A program made the position numbers and the translations under genes. Below are positions 42,765 to 51,451 of a stretch of 64,000 nucleotides of DNA, one piece after another (within the stretch, counting starts at the first letter, position 1; each line of letters begins with the position of its first letter). Below the pieces are notes generated by a model. That model had not been told where the DNA came from. It did not search any database and saw nothing but the letters and a program-made list of their open reading frames with translations. Source of the stretch: an uncultured Lachnospiraceae bacterium (GTDB lineage Bacteria > Bacillota > Clostridia > Lachnospirales > Lachnospiraceae); contig CAKSBI010000004.1 in NCBI GenBank assembly GCA_934437985.1, positions 21,717-85,716 of the forward strand, read 5' to 3'.

Positions 42765-44321
42765 CTATATCCTCCACTGCAGTATATTCTTAACTATCTC
42801 TGAATCATTGGATGGATATCTTACCCCCCTTATCTCCTGATAGTTCTCATGTCCTTTACCGGCAATTACTATCATATCATCTTTACCTGCCTTTGACAAA
42901 GCATTCTGTATAGCTTTTTCCCTGTCCTCTTCAACCAGGTAGGTTTCTTTTCTGTATTCATGTGTAAAATCAGTCCGGGAGCCGCCATCCAGAACCCTTA
43001 GTATTCCGGTTTCAATATCACTTATTATTTTTTCAGAAGGCTCATATCTTGGATTATCGTCAGTTATTATCGTTACATCCGCAAACCGTGCCGATACCTC
43101 ACCCATATTATATCTTCTTAGCACAGACCTGCCGCCGCCACACCCGAATATGCATATAAGCAGCCCTTTTACATATGGCCTCAGCGACTGTAAGAGTGAC
43201 TGGAGTGAAAGCTCATTGTGTGCATAATCAACGATGGCCATATATCCTTTTTCAGACTTAAATACTTCCATTCTTCCTTTTACAGAAAAATCCTCCAGGA
43301 CACATTTCATAAGCTCATACCTTGTATCCGGTTCATCTCCACCCATTATATGGTTACAGGCTGCAATTGCGGCAAGTGAATTGTATACCGAGTACTCCCC
43401 CGGAAGCTTAAGTGCTATCACACGGTCTTCTCCTTCTTCCTCATCGTAAGCACACGACAGCGTATATCTGACTCCCGGCATACCATTCACCTCAGCTGCC
43501 AGTATTTTGTCAGCGCACACATCACCACGCCCTTTACCATAATATATGATCTCTCCATCCTTACATTCTGATATCATATCATCAACATGCCCATCATCAA
43601 TATTTAACACGGCATTCCGGCATTGCGAGAATAACAATGACTTGAAGTGAATATATTCTTTCATATCCCTGTGCTCAGCCTGGCCGATATGGTCCCTTGA
43701 AATATTCGTATATACCGCATAATCATACATTATCCCTGCAACACGTTCAAGCTTTAAGGCCTGTGAGGATACCTCCATTATGACCACATTCACTCCATTT
43801 TGCTTCATATTGTACATAATCTCATGCAGCCTGTATGATTCGGGAGTAGTATTGTCATTATTATAGGAAATATTTCCATATCTCACTTCTATGCTTCCTA
43901 TTATTCCTGTACAGAATCCTGCCGCACTTAATATGGCATCTATCATATATGCAGTTGTAGTCTTCCCTTTTGTTCCGGTAATTCCAATCATAAGCATATC
44001 GCGCGATGGATGTTCCCAGTAATTAGCAGACATATAGGCCAGTGCTTTTCTCGTTGAGCCTACACGTATCACAGTAATATCCGCAGTCACACTGACATAT
44101 TCTTCGGCTACTATGGCAACAGCACCTTTATATACGGCTTCCTGTGCCAGTGTATGTGCATCCGTCAGGCTGCCCTTAATACATACGAACACGGACTTCG
44201 ACCACATATCTCTTGTATCATAACAAAGTGAACTTACATTTACCGTATCACTTCCCTGTACAACTTCATATTGAATGCCTTCAAGCATCTCCTTAAGACT
44301 CATATCCTGCTGTCCGGGCAT
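42765..44321 (-). CDS. murE: UDP-MurNAc-L-Ala-D-Glu--meso-diaminopimelate ligase
   Basis: This Mur ligase adds the third stem residue. In the 518-residue product the ATP motif is GITGTKGKTTTAYM near residue 112 and NNDNTTPESYRLHEIM marks the substrate site near 155. The selectivity motif reads DDNPRYE near residue 415; the arginine of DNPR is the hallmark of enzymes that take meso-diaminopimelate rather than lysine. This agrees with dapF immediately upstream, ten bases away. A strong GAGGTGGGG precedes the ATG at 44321. Confidence 0.94.
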   Translation of the reverse strand: MPGQQDMSLKEMLEGIQYEVVQGSDTVNVSSLCYDTRDMWSKSVFVCIKGSLTDAHTLAQEAVYKGAVAIVAEEYVSVTADITVIRVGSTRKALAYMSANYWEHPSRDMLMIGITGTKGKTTTAYMIDAILSAAGFCTGIIGSIEVRYGNISYNNDNTTPESYRLHEIMYNMKQNGVNVVIMEVSSQALKLERVAGIMYDYAVYTNISRDHIGQAEHRDMKEYIHFKSLLFSQCRNAVLNIDDGHVDDMISECKDGEIIYYGKGRGDVCADKILAAEVNGMPGVRYTLSCAYDEEEGEDRVIALKLPGEYSVYNSLAAIAACNHIMGGDEPDTRYELMKCVLEDFSVKGRMEVFKSEKGYMAIVDYAHNELSLQSLLQSLRPYVKGLLICIFGCGGGRSVLRRYNMGEVSARFADVTIITDDNPRYEPSEKIISDIETGILRVLDGGSRTDFTHEYRKETYLVEEDREKAIQNALSKAGKDDMIVIAGKGHENYQEIRGVRYPSNDSEIVKNILQWRI

Positions 44322-44330
44322 GACCCCACC

Positions 44331-45134
44331 TCAACTTTCCATCAACCATTCTCCCTGAAATACCTCTACTGCCTCTCCTGTCATGAATATTTCCCCTGAC
44401 ATTTCATCGTATTCTATATCAAGCGTACCTCCACGCATGGCAACCTTTACCCTGCTTTTGCATCTGCCCATAATGTACCCTGTTACAGCCGCCGCACAGG
44501 CACCTGTCCCACAGGCAAGTGTCTCTCCGCTTCCACGTTCCCATACCCTCATCATTAAGACATCACTGTTGATAACCTGCACAAACTCAGTATTAACGCC
44601 ATCAGGAAATGCCCCATGTCCGTCGAGGAATGTCCCTGCCGCACGTATGTCAATGTCATCCGGGTCCGGGACAAATATCACAGCATGCGGATTACCCATA
44701 TCCACACTTGTTATTATGTACGTTGTTCCGTCAATATTATACTTAAGTTCCTTCTCATTTATTTTTGGTCTTCCCATACCGACCGTAACTGTCTGTACCT
44801 TATAATCTCTGCAATGCAGGCTGACATCCTTAATACCCGAATCTGTTTCTACAAGAAACCGGGTTTTGATAGTAAGCATTTTTTCAAAAGCATATTTACT
44901 CAGGCAGCGTATTCCATTGCCACACATTTTTCCAACTGAACCATCTGCGTTATACATCTTCATCTTGACGTCAGCGACATCTGAACCCGATATAACGATA
45001 AGGCCGTCTGAACCAATTCCCTTTTTTCTGTCACTGACCTGCTTTGCAAGCATTGATATATCACATTCAGGAAGTTCATTTTCTTCAACAAATACATAAT
45101 CATTACCACATCCGTGCATCTTGGTAAAATGCAT
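44331..45134 (-). CDS. dapF: Diaminopimelate epimerase
   Basis: The enzyme interconverts LL- and meso-diaminopimelate by a two-cysteine mechanism. It is 267 residues from the ATG at 45134, where GGAGG is six bases upstream; the frame back to 45149 lacks a site. HGCGNDYVFVEE opens the protein, DGSVGKMCGNGIRC holds the first catalytic cysteine near residue 75, and SGETLACGTGACA the second near 220. It heads the minus-strand operon that runs through murE, murF and priA to rlmN, supplying meso-diaminopimelate to MurE next door. It is divergent from the GntR/ABC module. Confidence 0.95.
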   Translation of the reverse strand: MHFTKMHGCGNDYVFVEENELPECDISMLAKQVSDRKKGIGSDGLIVISGSDVADVKMKMYNADGSVGKMCGNGIRCLSKYAFEKMLTIKTRFLVETDSGIKDVSLHCRDYKVQTVTVGMGRPKINEKELKYNIDGTTYIITSVDMGNPHAVIFVPDPDDIDIRAAGTFLDGHGAFPDGVNTEFVQVINSDVLMMRVWERGSGETLACGTGACAAAVTGYIMGRCKSRVKVAMRGGTLDIEYDEMSGEIFMTGEAVEVFQGEWLMES

Positions 45135-45202
45135 CGCAGACCTCCACATATATTCTGACTACTATTTTATGAAAAAATATTTTAAATATTCCCCAAAAGG
45201 TA

Positions 45203-45231
45203 TTGACAGGAAAATGAATCTGTATTATTGT
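45203..45231 (+). promoter_or_regulatory. Promoter of the first GntR/ABC module
   Basis: TTGACA at 45203-45208 is followed after 17 bases by TATTGT at about 45226-45231. The -35 box is perfect and the -10 weak, which fits a repressible promoter. It overlaps the inverted repeat listed next. Confidence 0.6.
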
Positions 45232-45264
45232 GTTATTGTATTAATCAATTAGCACACTAATACA
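45221..45264. promoter_or_regulatory. Putative YtrA-type GntR operator
   Basis: TGTATTATTGTGT (45221-45233) is an 11 of 13 inverted match of GCACACTAATACA (45252-45264). A second TGTATTA at 45237 gives an alternative, closer pairing with TAATACA at 45258. The arms overlap the -10 box and start of transcription of the GntR/ABC unit, the classical place for autorepression. Confidence 0.55.
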
Positions 45265-45407
45265 GCAGTACAGTTTGTATCACCAGTTTTGCCCCAGGAG
45301 GCATGGTATCCGGCCAGCGTACAGCCACAGGGTTCAGACAGGTCTGTATCCGTCCGTTGCTTTCGCGGGAATGAACTATATGATTTTACATGAGAAGGAG
45401 GATTCAT

Positions 45408-45764
45408 ATGTCATGGAAACTTAATACAGACAGACCAATCTACTTACAGCTTATGGATAATATTAAGTTCAGGATCATATCCGGTGTATATCCACCGGGT
45501 GATAAGCTTCCGTCTGTCAGAGACCTTGCTGCAGAGGCAGCCGTTAATCCTAACACAATGCAGAAGGCACTCTCTGAGCTTGAGGATTCTGAGCTTATAT
45601 ATTCTAACCGCACGAGCGGACGGTTTGTCACGGAGGATACTGACAAGATCATGTCAGCTAAGAAGGCACTTGCCAGGGAATACTGTGATGAATTTCTTGA
45701 CAAGCTGCGTTATCTCGGATTATCAGATGAAGAGATTAAGACAATTGTTAACGAATTAGTATGA
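45408..45764 (+). CDS. GntR-family transcriptional regulator, YtrA subfamily
   Basis: The short GntR protein is 118 residues from the ATG at 45408 with GAAGGAGG upstream. It has a winged helix (PPGDKLPSVRDLAAEAAVNPNT near residue 32, of which the helix-turn-helix is typical) and a short helical tail (about 75-118) for dimer formation rather than a ligand-binding domain. YtrA regulators control the ABC transporter encoded with them, often in response to cell-wall stress or peptides. An inverted repeat at 45221-45264 is the likely operator. It is the first gene of a three-gene unit with the ATPase and permease. About 150 bases of leader precede it, where I see no gene I can defend. Confidence 0.9.
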   Translation: MSWKLNTDRPIYLQLMDNIKFRIISGVYPPGDKLPSVRDLAAEAAVNPNTMQKALSELEDSELIYSNRTSGRFVTEDTDKIMSAKKALAREYCDEFLDKLRYLGLSDEEIKTIVNELV

Positions 45765-45789
45765 TCAATTAAGGAGGAGGATGGTAATT

Positions 45790-46488
45790 ATGACACCATT
45801 ATTAGAATGCAGGGGGCTTACCAAACGCTATGGAAGCCTTATTGCACTCAACAACGTTACGTTAACCCTGGAACGCGGAAAGATCATAGGCCTTCTTGGA
45901 CCTAACGCAAGTGGAAAGACAACACTTATAAAGCTGATCAATGGTCTGATAACCCCTACCGCAGGAGAGATTCTTATCAACGGCAAAAAGCCCGGAACAG
46001 AAAGCAGGCTTGCCGTTGCATATCTTCCTGATAAGACATTTTTATGTGACTGGATGAAGGTAGAACAGCTTATAGATTATTACAGTGATTTCTATTCCAA
46101 CTTCAACAAAAACAAGGCATATGACATGCTGAACAGACTTAATATTGATAAGGGCATGAAGCTTAAGCCTATGTCAAAGGGAACTAAGGAAAAAGTACAG
46201 CTTATACTTACAATGAGCCGCAAGGCGGACCTTTACTGTCTTGATGAGCCAATCGGAGGTGTTGACCCTGCATCAAGGGATTATATCCTTGATACGATTA
46301 TCAACAATTATAACCCGGATGGTTCAATACTTATATCAACACATCTCATATCTGATATTGAGAAGGTTCTTGACGAAGTAGTTTTCATCAGACAGGGCAG
46401 CTTATTCACACATGATTCCGTAGACAACATCCGTGAAAAGAACGGTATGTCGGTTGATATGTTATTCAGGGAGGTATTCAAATGTTAG
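45790..46488 (+). CDS. ABC transporter ATP-binding protein
   Basis: The 232-residue ATPase has Walker A GPNASGKTTL near residue 36, a variant signature MSKGTKEKVQL near 130, Walker B DLYCLDEPIGGVDP near 153, and the switch histidine in ISTHLISDIE near 190. The variant signature is typical of YtrB-like ATPases. The ATG at 45790 is preferred over 45781 because GGAGGAGG is then properly spaced. It follows the regulator by 25 bases and overlaps the permease gene by seven. The substrate is unknown. Confidence 0.9.
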   Translation: MTPLLECRGLTKRYGSLIALNNVTLTLERGKIIGLLGPNASGKTTLIKLINGLITPTAGEILINGKKPGTESRLAVAYLPDKTFLCDWMKVEQLIDYYSDFYSNFNKNKAYDMLNRLNIDKGMKLKPMSKGTKEKVQLILTMSRKADLYCLDEPIGGVDPASRDYILDTIINNYNPDGSILISTHLISDIEKVLDEVVFIRQGSLFTHDSVDNIREKNGMSVDMLFREVFKC

Positions 46489-47306
46489 GAAAACTTATAA
46501 AACACGAATTCAGAACCACATCCCGCTATATTCTTCTGATTATGGCAGCACTCGTGATCATAACACCAATTGCGGCTATATATCTGCGGTACAGCGGAGG
46601 CTTCATTAACAGGCTTAATCTTTCTTCTGATATTATCGGAACATTACAAAAGTTCTTCTCAGGAATATGCATACTCGTGTATGTCATTGCTGTTATTGGT
46701 GTTGCTTTCACCACATTTATATCACTTTCATACAGATTCTACAAAAGCATGATATCCTCTGAGGGCTACCTGACACATACTCTTCCTGTTAAGACATCTT
46801 CAATCCTTTTCAGTAAAGGCTTTGTGGCACTGGTATGGTCCATCGCCAGCTCACTTCTTATAATACTGTCAATAGCAGTATTTACACGAATACTCGGAGC
46901 CTGGACAATGAGCGACCTGTCTGATGCAGCCGGGTATATAACTGCTGCTTTTGGTGCTGCTGACATAACCATCGGACATTGTATAGCATTCATCATTGCC
47001 CTTATCCTTCAGTTAATCTGCAATATCGCAATGATAGGCGCATGCTTTGCAATAGGCCACAGAATGAGCGGGCATCCGATTTTGGGTACAATTGTATCAT
47101 ATCTTGGAATAACCTTCGTGCTCCAGATACTTACATCCGTAATTATGGCTGTATTCGCTCCTGTTGTTGAGGTTTTTTCCAATAACATGTCCATAAGTAC
47201 AGGCTTATACTGGATGCTTACAGCTGCTAATGTATATAACATCATATTTGCAGTAGTATTCTCACTGATAACTGTATATATGTTCAAGAATAAGCTTAAC
47301 ATATGA
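46482..47306 (+). CDS. ABC transporter permease (ABC-2 like)
   Basis: The 274-residue product has about six membrane helices (roughly 17-37, 60-85, 105-130, 160-185, 200-225 and 240-265). Short polar loops separate them, and a long one sits between helices 1 and 2 (SGGFINRLNLSSDIIGTLQKF). This is the membrane half of the YtrA-type module and overlaps the ATPase gene by seven bases. No substrate-binding protein is present, as usual for such efflux or stress modules. A hairpin terminator follows. Confidence 0.85.
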   Translation: MLGKLIKHEFRTTSRYILLIMAALVIITPIAAIYLRYSGGFINRLNLSSDIIGTLQKFFSGICILVYVIAVIGVAFTTFISLSYRFYKSMISSEGYLTHTLPVKTSSILFSKGFVALVWSIASSLLIILSIAVFTRILGAWTMSDLSDAAGYITAAFGAADITIGHCIAFIIALILQLICNIAMIGACFAIGHRMSGHPILGTIVSYLGITFVLQILTSVIMAVFAPVVEVFSNNMSISTGLYWMLTAANVYNIIFAVVFSLITVYMFKNKLNI

Positions 47307-47338
47307 TTAACAATTATAAGTGACAATAATAATTAACA

Positions 47339-47393
47339 AAGTCCCCACCGGCCGATTCCATTGCATCATGCAGTAAAACACCGGTGAGGACTT
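47339..47393 (+). terminator. Hairpin after the first ABC module
   Basis: AAGTCC pairs with GGACTT and, inside, ACCGG with CCGGT, across a long AT-rich loop. The following sequence (ATTACTT) is not a strong T-run, so termination efficiency is uncertain. Confidence 0.5.
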
Positions 47394-47474
47394 ATTACTT
47401 ATCTTACCACCAGGTAAGGCTAATACATCCTGTTATATAACATACAATAAATAAACATACAGGCAAAAAAATAA

Positions 47475-47558
47475 TGCAGGAAATGGGACTTGAACCCACA
47501 CGACATTGCTGCCACAGGCACCTGAAGCCTGCGCGTCTGCCAATTCCGCCATTCCTGC
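47475..47558 (-). tRNA. tRNA-Leu (anticodon CAG)
   Basis: The minus strand folds as a class II tRNA. The acceptor stem is GCAGGAA with TTCCTGC, the D-arm contains GGCAGAC, and the anticodon stem is CAGGC/GCCTG with loop TTCAGGT, giving CAG. A long variable arm and GGTTCAAGTCC in the T-arm follow, with discriminator A. Length is 84. CCA is not encoded, and a T-run (TTATTTTTTT) follows at once as a terminator. Confidence 0.95.
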
Positions 47559-47768
47559 ATACTCTGGCGTGATGAGCTCTCGTTCATCACGCCATATTAT
47601 AATATCATTACATACCTTCGTTGTCAATGAAAACTTTTTAAGTATATATCTTAATATACATCTTATAACTAATTTAAAATCGTTATACTAGCTACGCTGA
47701 GGCTTTTAGGATAGTACAATCGCGAAAATAGACAAGTAATAAAGTCCAGTTAATTAAAAATCGTTATA

Positions 47769-49184
47769 CTAGTTCTGAACCCCATGATGTACTTCTGCTG
47801 TAGCTGCATTAATAGTTCTGAATTCATAACCATGTGACTTTCCATACCTGATAATGCCCTCAAGTGCTCCGATAGTCTTATTGTTGTTGGCAAAATCATG
47901 CATAAGCACGACATTATCACGATTCTTACTAAGACCCCGCGTAACACTCTTATATACCTGGCTGCTGTTCTTAGCACCACCTGCATCATTGGAGCTTACA
48001 TTCCAGTCAAAATAGGCAAATCCGGCATTATTAACCGTCTTAACAAGTCTTCCCATGATTCCCCTGTTATAGCTACGGCTGACAAGGTTAGAGCTTCCAC
48101 CCGGAAATCTTGTAATCCATACGTTATACCCGAGAAGCTTCTTCAGCGCTTTCTGCTGCTTCTTAATATTGTTCATGTATGCAGTATCAGATGAGTATAT
48201 CTCATTATATTCATGTGATGCACCATGTATGGCAATGGAATGTCCTTCCTTTGCCTCACGCTTTATAAGTGCTGCCTTGGTGCTGTCCATTCCAATTGTG
48301 AAAAAGGTTGCATGAACCTTATTCTTCCTGAGTATATCAAGTATCTTAGGTGTTGAAGAGAGAGTCGGGCCATCATCAAATGTAAGGTATATAACTCCCT
48401 TAGTCTTCTTTGATACAACAACGCTGCATGTATAAGTACGTTCCTTTGTAACCGCCTTTATTACTGCATTGCCGCATTTTACAGCCGATACCCTTCCGTC
48501 CGCAACACAGGCCACCTTTTTATTGGAGGTTGTCCATTTTACTTTCTCAGCCCCACCAATATGCAGCCTTAAAAGCCCGCCTTCTTCCATCTCAAATGAT
48601 GTATAATCTATTCCTGCATCCCTGACTGTTACCCTGCACTTATATGTAACAGAGTTTACCACTGCCTTAACTATAGTCTTTCCGGCAGTTAAGGCTCTTA
48701 TATGGCCTTTTTTATTAACCGATACAATATCACTGTCACCTGCTGACCATTTCACACTATCCGATGGGGTAATACCTGTAAGCTTAATTGCCACAGTCTC
48801 TCCCCTGTACAGCTTCACGGACTTTCTGCTTAACCTGATATCTGCCCTGCAAGGCGGCTTTGATGGTTCTGCAGGCACTGCCGGCATTGATGTAACTGCC
48901 GGAACCACAGTAACTGCCGGAACCGGCGTGACTGCAGAAGCCTGTGTTGGTGCCGGCACCACTGTCTCCCCGGGAACAGCAGATGCTGTGGATTCCGGCG
49001 TCCCTGTCGGTACAGGTGTCATAGAAGCCTCTTCCACAGCTTCCGATGTTGCTTCCGGCAATACACCATCTGCACTTACATGGCTGCAGACTGAAAACAT
49101 GGCCGCCATTCCGGCAATTGCAATACACAACGATAAGCCGGTATATTTAAAAAAGGTATTTATTCTTATCTTCACTCTTATCAC
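47769..49184 (-). CDS. Secreted polysaccharide deacetylase with Ig-like (BIG2) domains
   Basis: The 471-residue product has a signal segment (residues 14-38), a Pro/Thr/Val-rich linker (about 40-105), two BIG2-like domains (about 110-195 and 195-255) and a NodB deacetylase domain. The NodB motifs are YLTFDDGPT near residue 267, HGASHEYN near 320, RFPGGSSN near 360, and DWNVSSNDAG near 393. Such enzymes remove N-acetyl groups from peptidoglycan or other glycans outside the cell. Its GTG start overlaps the stop of the CoA-ligase gene; a GTG at 49175 has better ribosome spacing. It thus shares a transcript with unrelated metabolic genes. Confidence 0.88.
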   Translation of the reverse strand: MIRVKIRINTFFKYTGLSLCIAIAGMAAMFSVCSHVSADGVLPEATSEAVEEASMTPVPTGTPESTASAVPGETVVPAPTQASAVTPVPAVTVVPAVTSMPAVPAEPSKPPCRADIRLSRKSVKLYRGETVAIKLTGITPSDSVKWSAGDSDIVSVNKKGHIRALTAGKTIVKAVVNSVTYKCRVTVRDAGIDYTSFEMEEGGLLRLHIGGAEKVKWTTSNKKVACVADGRVSAVKCGNAVIKAVTKERTYTCSVVVSKKTKGVIYLTFDDGPTLSSTPKILDILRKNKVHATFFTIGMDSTKAALIKREAKEGHSIAIHGASHEYNEIYSSDTAYMNNIKKQQKALKKLLGYNVWITRFPGGSSNLVSRSYNRGIMGRLVKTVNNAGFAYFDWNVSSNDAGGAKNSSQVYKSVTRGLSKNRDNVVLMHDFANNNKTIGALEGIIRYGKSHGYEFRTINAATAEVHHGVQN

Positions 49185-50815
49185 CCCTTGTTCTGGGCAT
49201 CGATAAGGTCAGCACTATGGTACTTTTCACGAAGCTTCGGCTTCTCAATCTTACCGGTAGGATTACGCGGTATGTCCGCAAATATAATCTTACGCGGCCT
49301 CTTATATCTAGGAAGTTCCTTACAAAATTCGTTAATCTCTTCCTCTGTACATTCTGCACCTTTAACGAGTTCTATAATTGCGGCTGCTATCTCGCCAAGA
49401 CGCTTATCAGGAAGCCCGATAACGGCTACATCCTTAACGGCCGCATGCTTACGTATAAAGTCCTCTATCTGGACAGGGTACAGATTCTCTCCGCCGCTGA
49501 TTATAACATCCTTTTTACGGTCAACAAGATAGATAAATCCATCCTCATCCTTTTCTGCCATATCACCCGAATACAGCCATCCGTCCTTAAGCACTTCCGC
49601 TGTTGCCTCCGGATTATTATAATAGCATGTCATAACACCCGGTCCCTTGATGATAAGCTCGCCAACTTCACCATCTTTTACGTCAACACCATTCTCGTCA
49701 ACAATTCTGATCTCCCATCCGTACCCGGCTTTACCGATAGCACCGACCTTATGTATATTCTCAACTCCAAGATGTACACAGCCCGGTCCGATAGACTCAG
49801 ACAGTCCGTAGTTGGTATCGTAATCATGTCCAGGGAAGTATTCCTTCCACCTCTTAATAAGGCTCTGCGGAACCGGCTGTGCGCCAATATGCATCAGCCT
49901 CCACTGGTCAAGGTCATAATCCTCAAGCTTAAGCTCACCAAGGTCAAGAGCCTCAAGAATATCCTGTGCCCAAGGCACAAGAAGCCACACTATCGAACAT
50001 TTTTCTGTGGAAACAGTCTCAAGTATTGTCTTCGGGCTTACACCCTTTAACAGTACAGCCTTTCCACCGGATATAAGGCTTCCAAACCAATGCATCTTGG
50101 CACCTGTATGGTATAACGGAGGAATACAGAGAAATACGTCATCCTTAGTCTGTCCATGATGCTTCTGCTCAACAACGGCAGAATGGCTGAGGCTTCTGTG
50201 CTTATGTATAATCGCCTTAGGGAATCCTGTTGTACCTGATGAAAAATATATTGCTGCATTATCATCATCTGTAATAGTGATTCCCGGAGCTATACTTGAA
50301 CAGTTAGCTGCCAGACGCTCATAATCCTCTGCAAATGTAGGACAGTTATCACCAACATAGAACAACAGTCTGTTCTCAATAATGTCATCGGCAATTGTCT
50401 CTATCCTTCCAATAAATTCAGGTCCGAATATAAGTACGTCAGCCTCTGCAAGATCAAGGCAATACTTAATCTCATCTGCATCGTATCTGAAATTAAGCGG
50501 TACTGCAAGTGCACCTGTCTTAAGAATACCAAAATATATAGGAAGCCACTCAAGGCAGTTCATAAGCAGAATTGCCACCTTATCATCCTTTTTGATACCA
50601 CGGTTCATAAGAAGGTTGGCAACACGGTTAGCTTTCTCATTGAATACATGCCATGTGATCTCTCTTCTGTAGTGACACATCGGATTAGGCTCAATAAGCT
50701 CATAATCCCTCCATGTTACTCTTCTTCTCTCCTGAATATCCGGGTTAACCTCCACAAGACAGACATCATCCGGGTAAAGCTTCGCATTACGCTCTAACAA
50801 ATCTGTAATAGGCAT
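49181..50815 (-). CDS. AMP-forming acyl/aryl-CoA synthetase
   Basis: This ANL-superfamily ligase makes an acyl-CoA from a carboxylic acid, ATP and CoA. The 544-residue product has the P-loop-like motif AIYFSSGTTGFPKAIIHKH near residue 190, TNYGLSESIGPGCVH near 335, YSGDMAEKDEDGFIYLVDRKKD (core YSGD and DRKKD) near 425, and the C-terminal lysine in PTGKIEKPKLR near 525. It is 15 bases from iorB. Indolepyruvate ferredoxin oxidoreductases make arylacetyl-CoA, so the ligase may act on aryl acids such as phenylacetate or indoleacetate. The exact substrate is inference. Confidence 0.88.
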   Translation of the reverse strand: MPITDLLERNAKLYPDDVCLVEVNPDIQERRRVTWRDYELIEPNPMCHYRREITWHVFNEKANRVANLLMNRGIKKDDKVAILLMNCLEWLPIYFGILKTGALAVPLNFRYDADEIKYCLDLAEADVLIFGPEFIGRIETIADDIIENRLLFYVGDNCPTFAEDYERLAANCSSIAPGITITDDDNAAIYFSSGTTGFPKAIIHKHRSLSHSAVVEQKHHGQTKDDVFLCIPPLYHTGAKMHWFGSLISGGKAVLLKGVSPKTILETVSTEKCSIVWLLVPWAQDILEALDLGELKLEDYDLDQWRLMHIGAQPVPQSLIKRWKEYFPGHDYDTNYGLSESIGPGCVHLGVENIHKVGAIGKAGYGWEIRIVDENGVDVKDGEVGELIIKGPGVMTCYYNNPEATAEVLKDGWLYSGDMAEKDEDGFIYLVDRKKDVIISGGENLYPVQIEDFIRKHAAVKDVAVIGLPDKRLGEIAAAIIELVKGAECTEEEINEFCKELPRYKRPRKIIFADIPRNPTGKIEKPKLREKYHSADLIDAQNKG

Positions 50816-50830
50816 ATTATCTTCCTTCCC

Positions 50831-51400
50831 TTAACCCTCAAATCCGGCAATGAATGCCTTCTGGTTAATCTCTATAGTCTTCTGAGGAACAGTGTCCGCA
50901 ATCACCTTTAACCACTGTTCCTTTGAAAAGTCCATGCTTCTTGCGGCAACGCCAAGAATAATTACGTTAAAGCATCTTGTATTACCAAGCTCTCTCGCCT
51001 TTTCCATTGCATCAATATCTATTACATTGTATTTTTCCTTAAGCTTCACAATAATTCCGTCAGGATATACTGCATTACCGGTAACAACAGTCATAGGTGC
51101 AATCTCCTGGTCGTTAACAATAAGTACACCGTCTTTTTTAAGGAAATGGGCATATCTCATTGCTTCAAGCTTCTCAAATGCGATAAGGACATCAGCCTGT
51201 CCCTCCTCAACAATAGGTTCATTTACCTTATCCCCATAGCGCACATATGTAACAACGCTTCCTCCACGCTGTGCCATTCCATGTACCTCTGAAAGTTTTA
51301 CATCATATCCGGCTGCTGTTGTGATACCACCCAGCACACGGCTTGTAAGAAGTGTTCCCTGTCCACCAACACCGACTATCATAATATTTTTAGTTTCCAT
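50831..51400 (-). CDS. iorB: Indolepyruvate ferredoxin oxidoreductase, beta subunit
   Basis: The roughly 189-residue product is the gamma-type domain of 2-oxoacid:ferredoxin oxidoreductases. The nucleotide-like GVGGQGTLLTSRVLGG motif is at residue 8 and VHGMAQRGGSVVTYVRYG follows near 38. With IorA it oxidatively decarboxylates aryl pyruvates from aromatic amino acid transamination to aryl-acetyl-CoA, passing electrons to ferredoxin. The ATG at 51400 is used; a TTG at 51412 is possible, and both have weak ribosome sites. It lies 50 bases after iorA. Confidence 0.92.
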   Translation of the reverse strand: METKNIMIVGVGGQGTLLTSRVLGGITTAAGYDVKLSEVHGMAQRGGSVVTYVRYGDKVNEPIVEEGQADVLIAFEKLEAMRYAHFLKKDGVLIVNDQEIAPMTVVTGNAVYPDGIIVKLKEKYNVIDIDAMEKARELGNTRCFNVIILGVAARSMDFSKEQWLKVIADTVPQKTIEINQKAFIAGFEG

Positions 51401-51451
51401 ATGATCTACCAATATCCTTCCATATATTCTTATTCTGCTTATTCCGTTATT

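Noticed and set aside
45304-45384. Small leader peptide ORF (about 23 codons) before the first GntR gene
   Set aside because: AGGAGG lies only one base from its ATG, the composition shows no signal or regulatory codon run, and no paired attenuator hairpin was found.
47475-47558. tRNA-Leu as the attachment site of an integrated element
   Set aside because: No second copy of the tRNA 3' end and no integrase were found in the window; the nearby 16-base repeat is not tRNA sequence.
47433-47627. Minus-strand ORF across the tRNA gene
   Set aside because: It coincides with tRNA-Leu, which folds fully; no ribosome site or protein family supports it.
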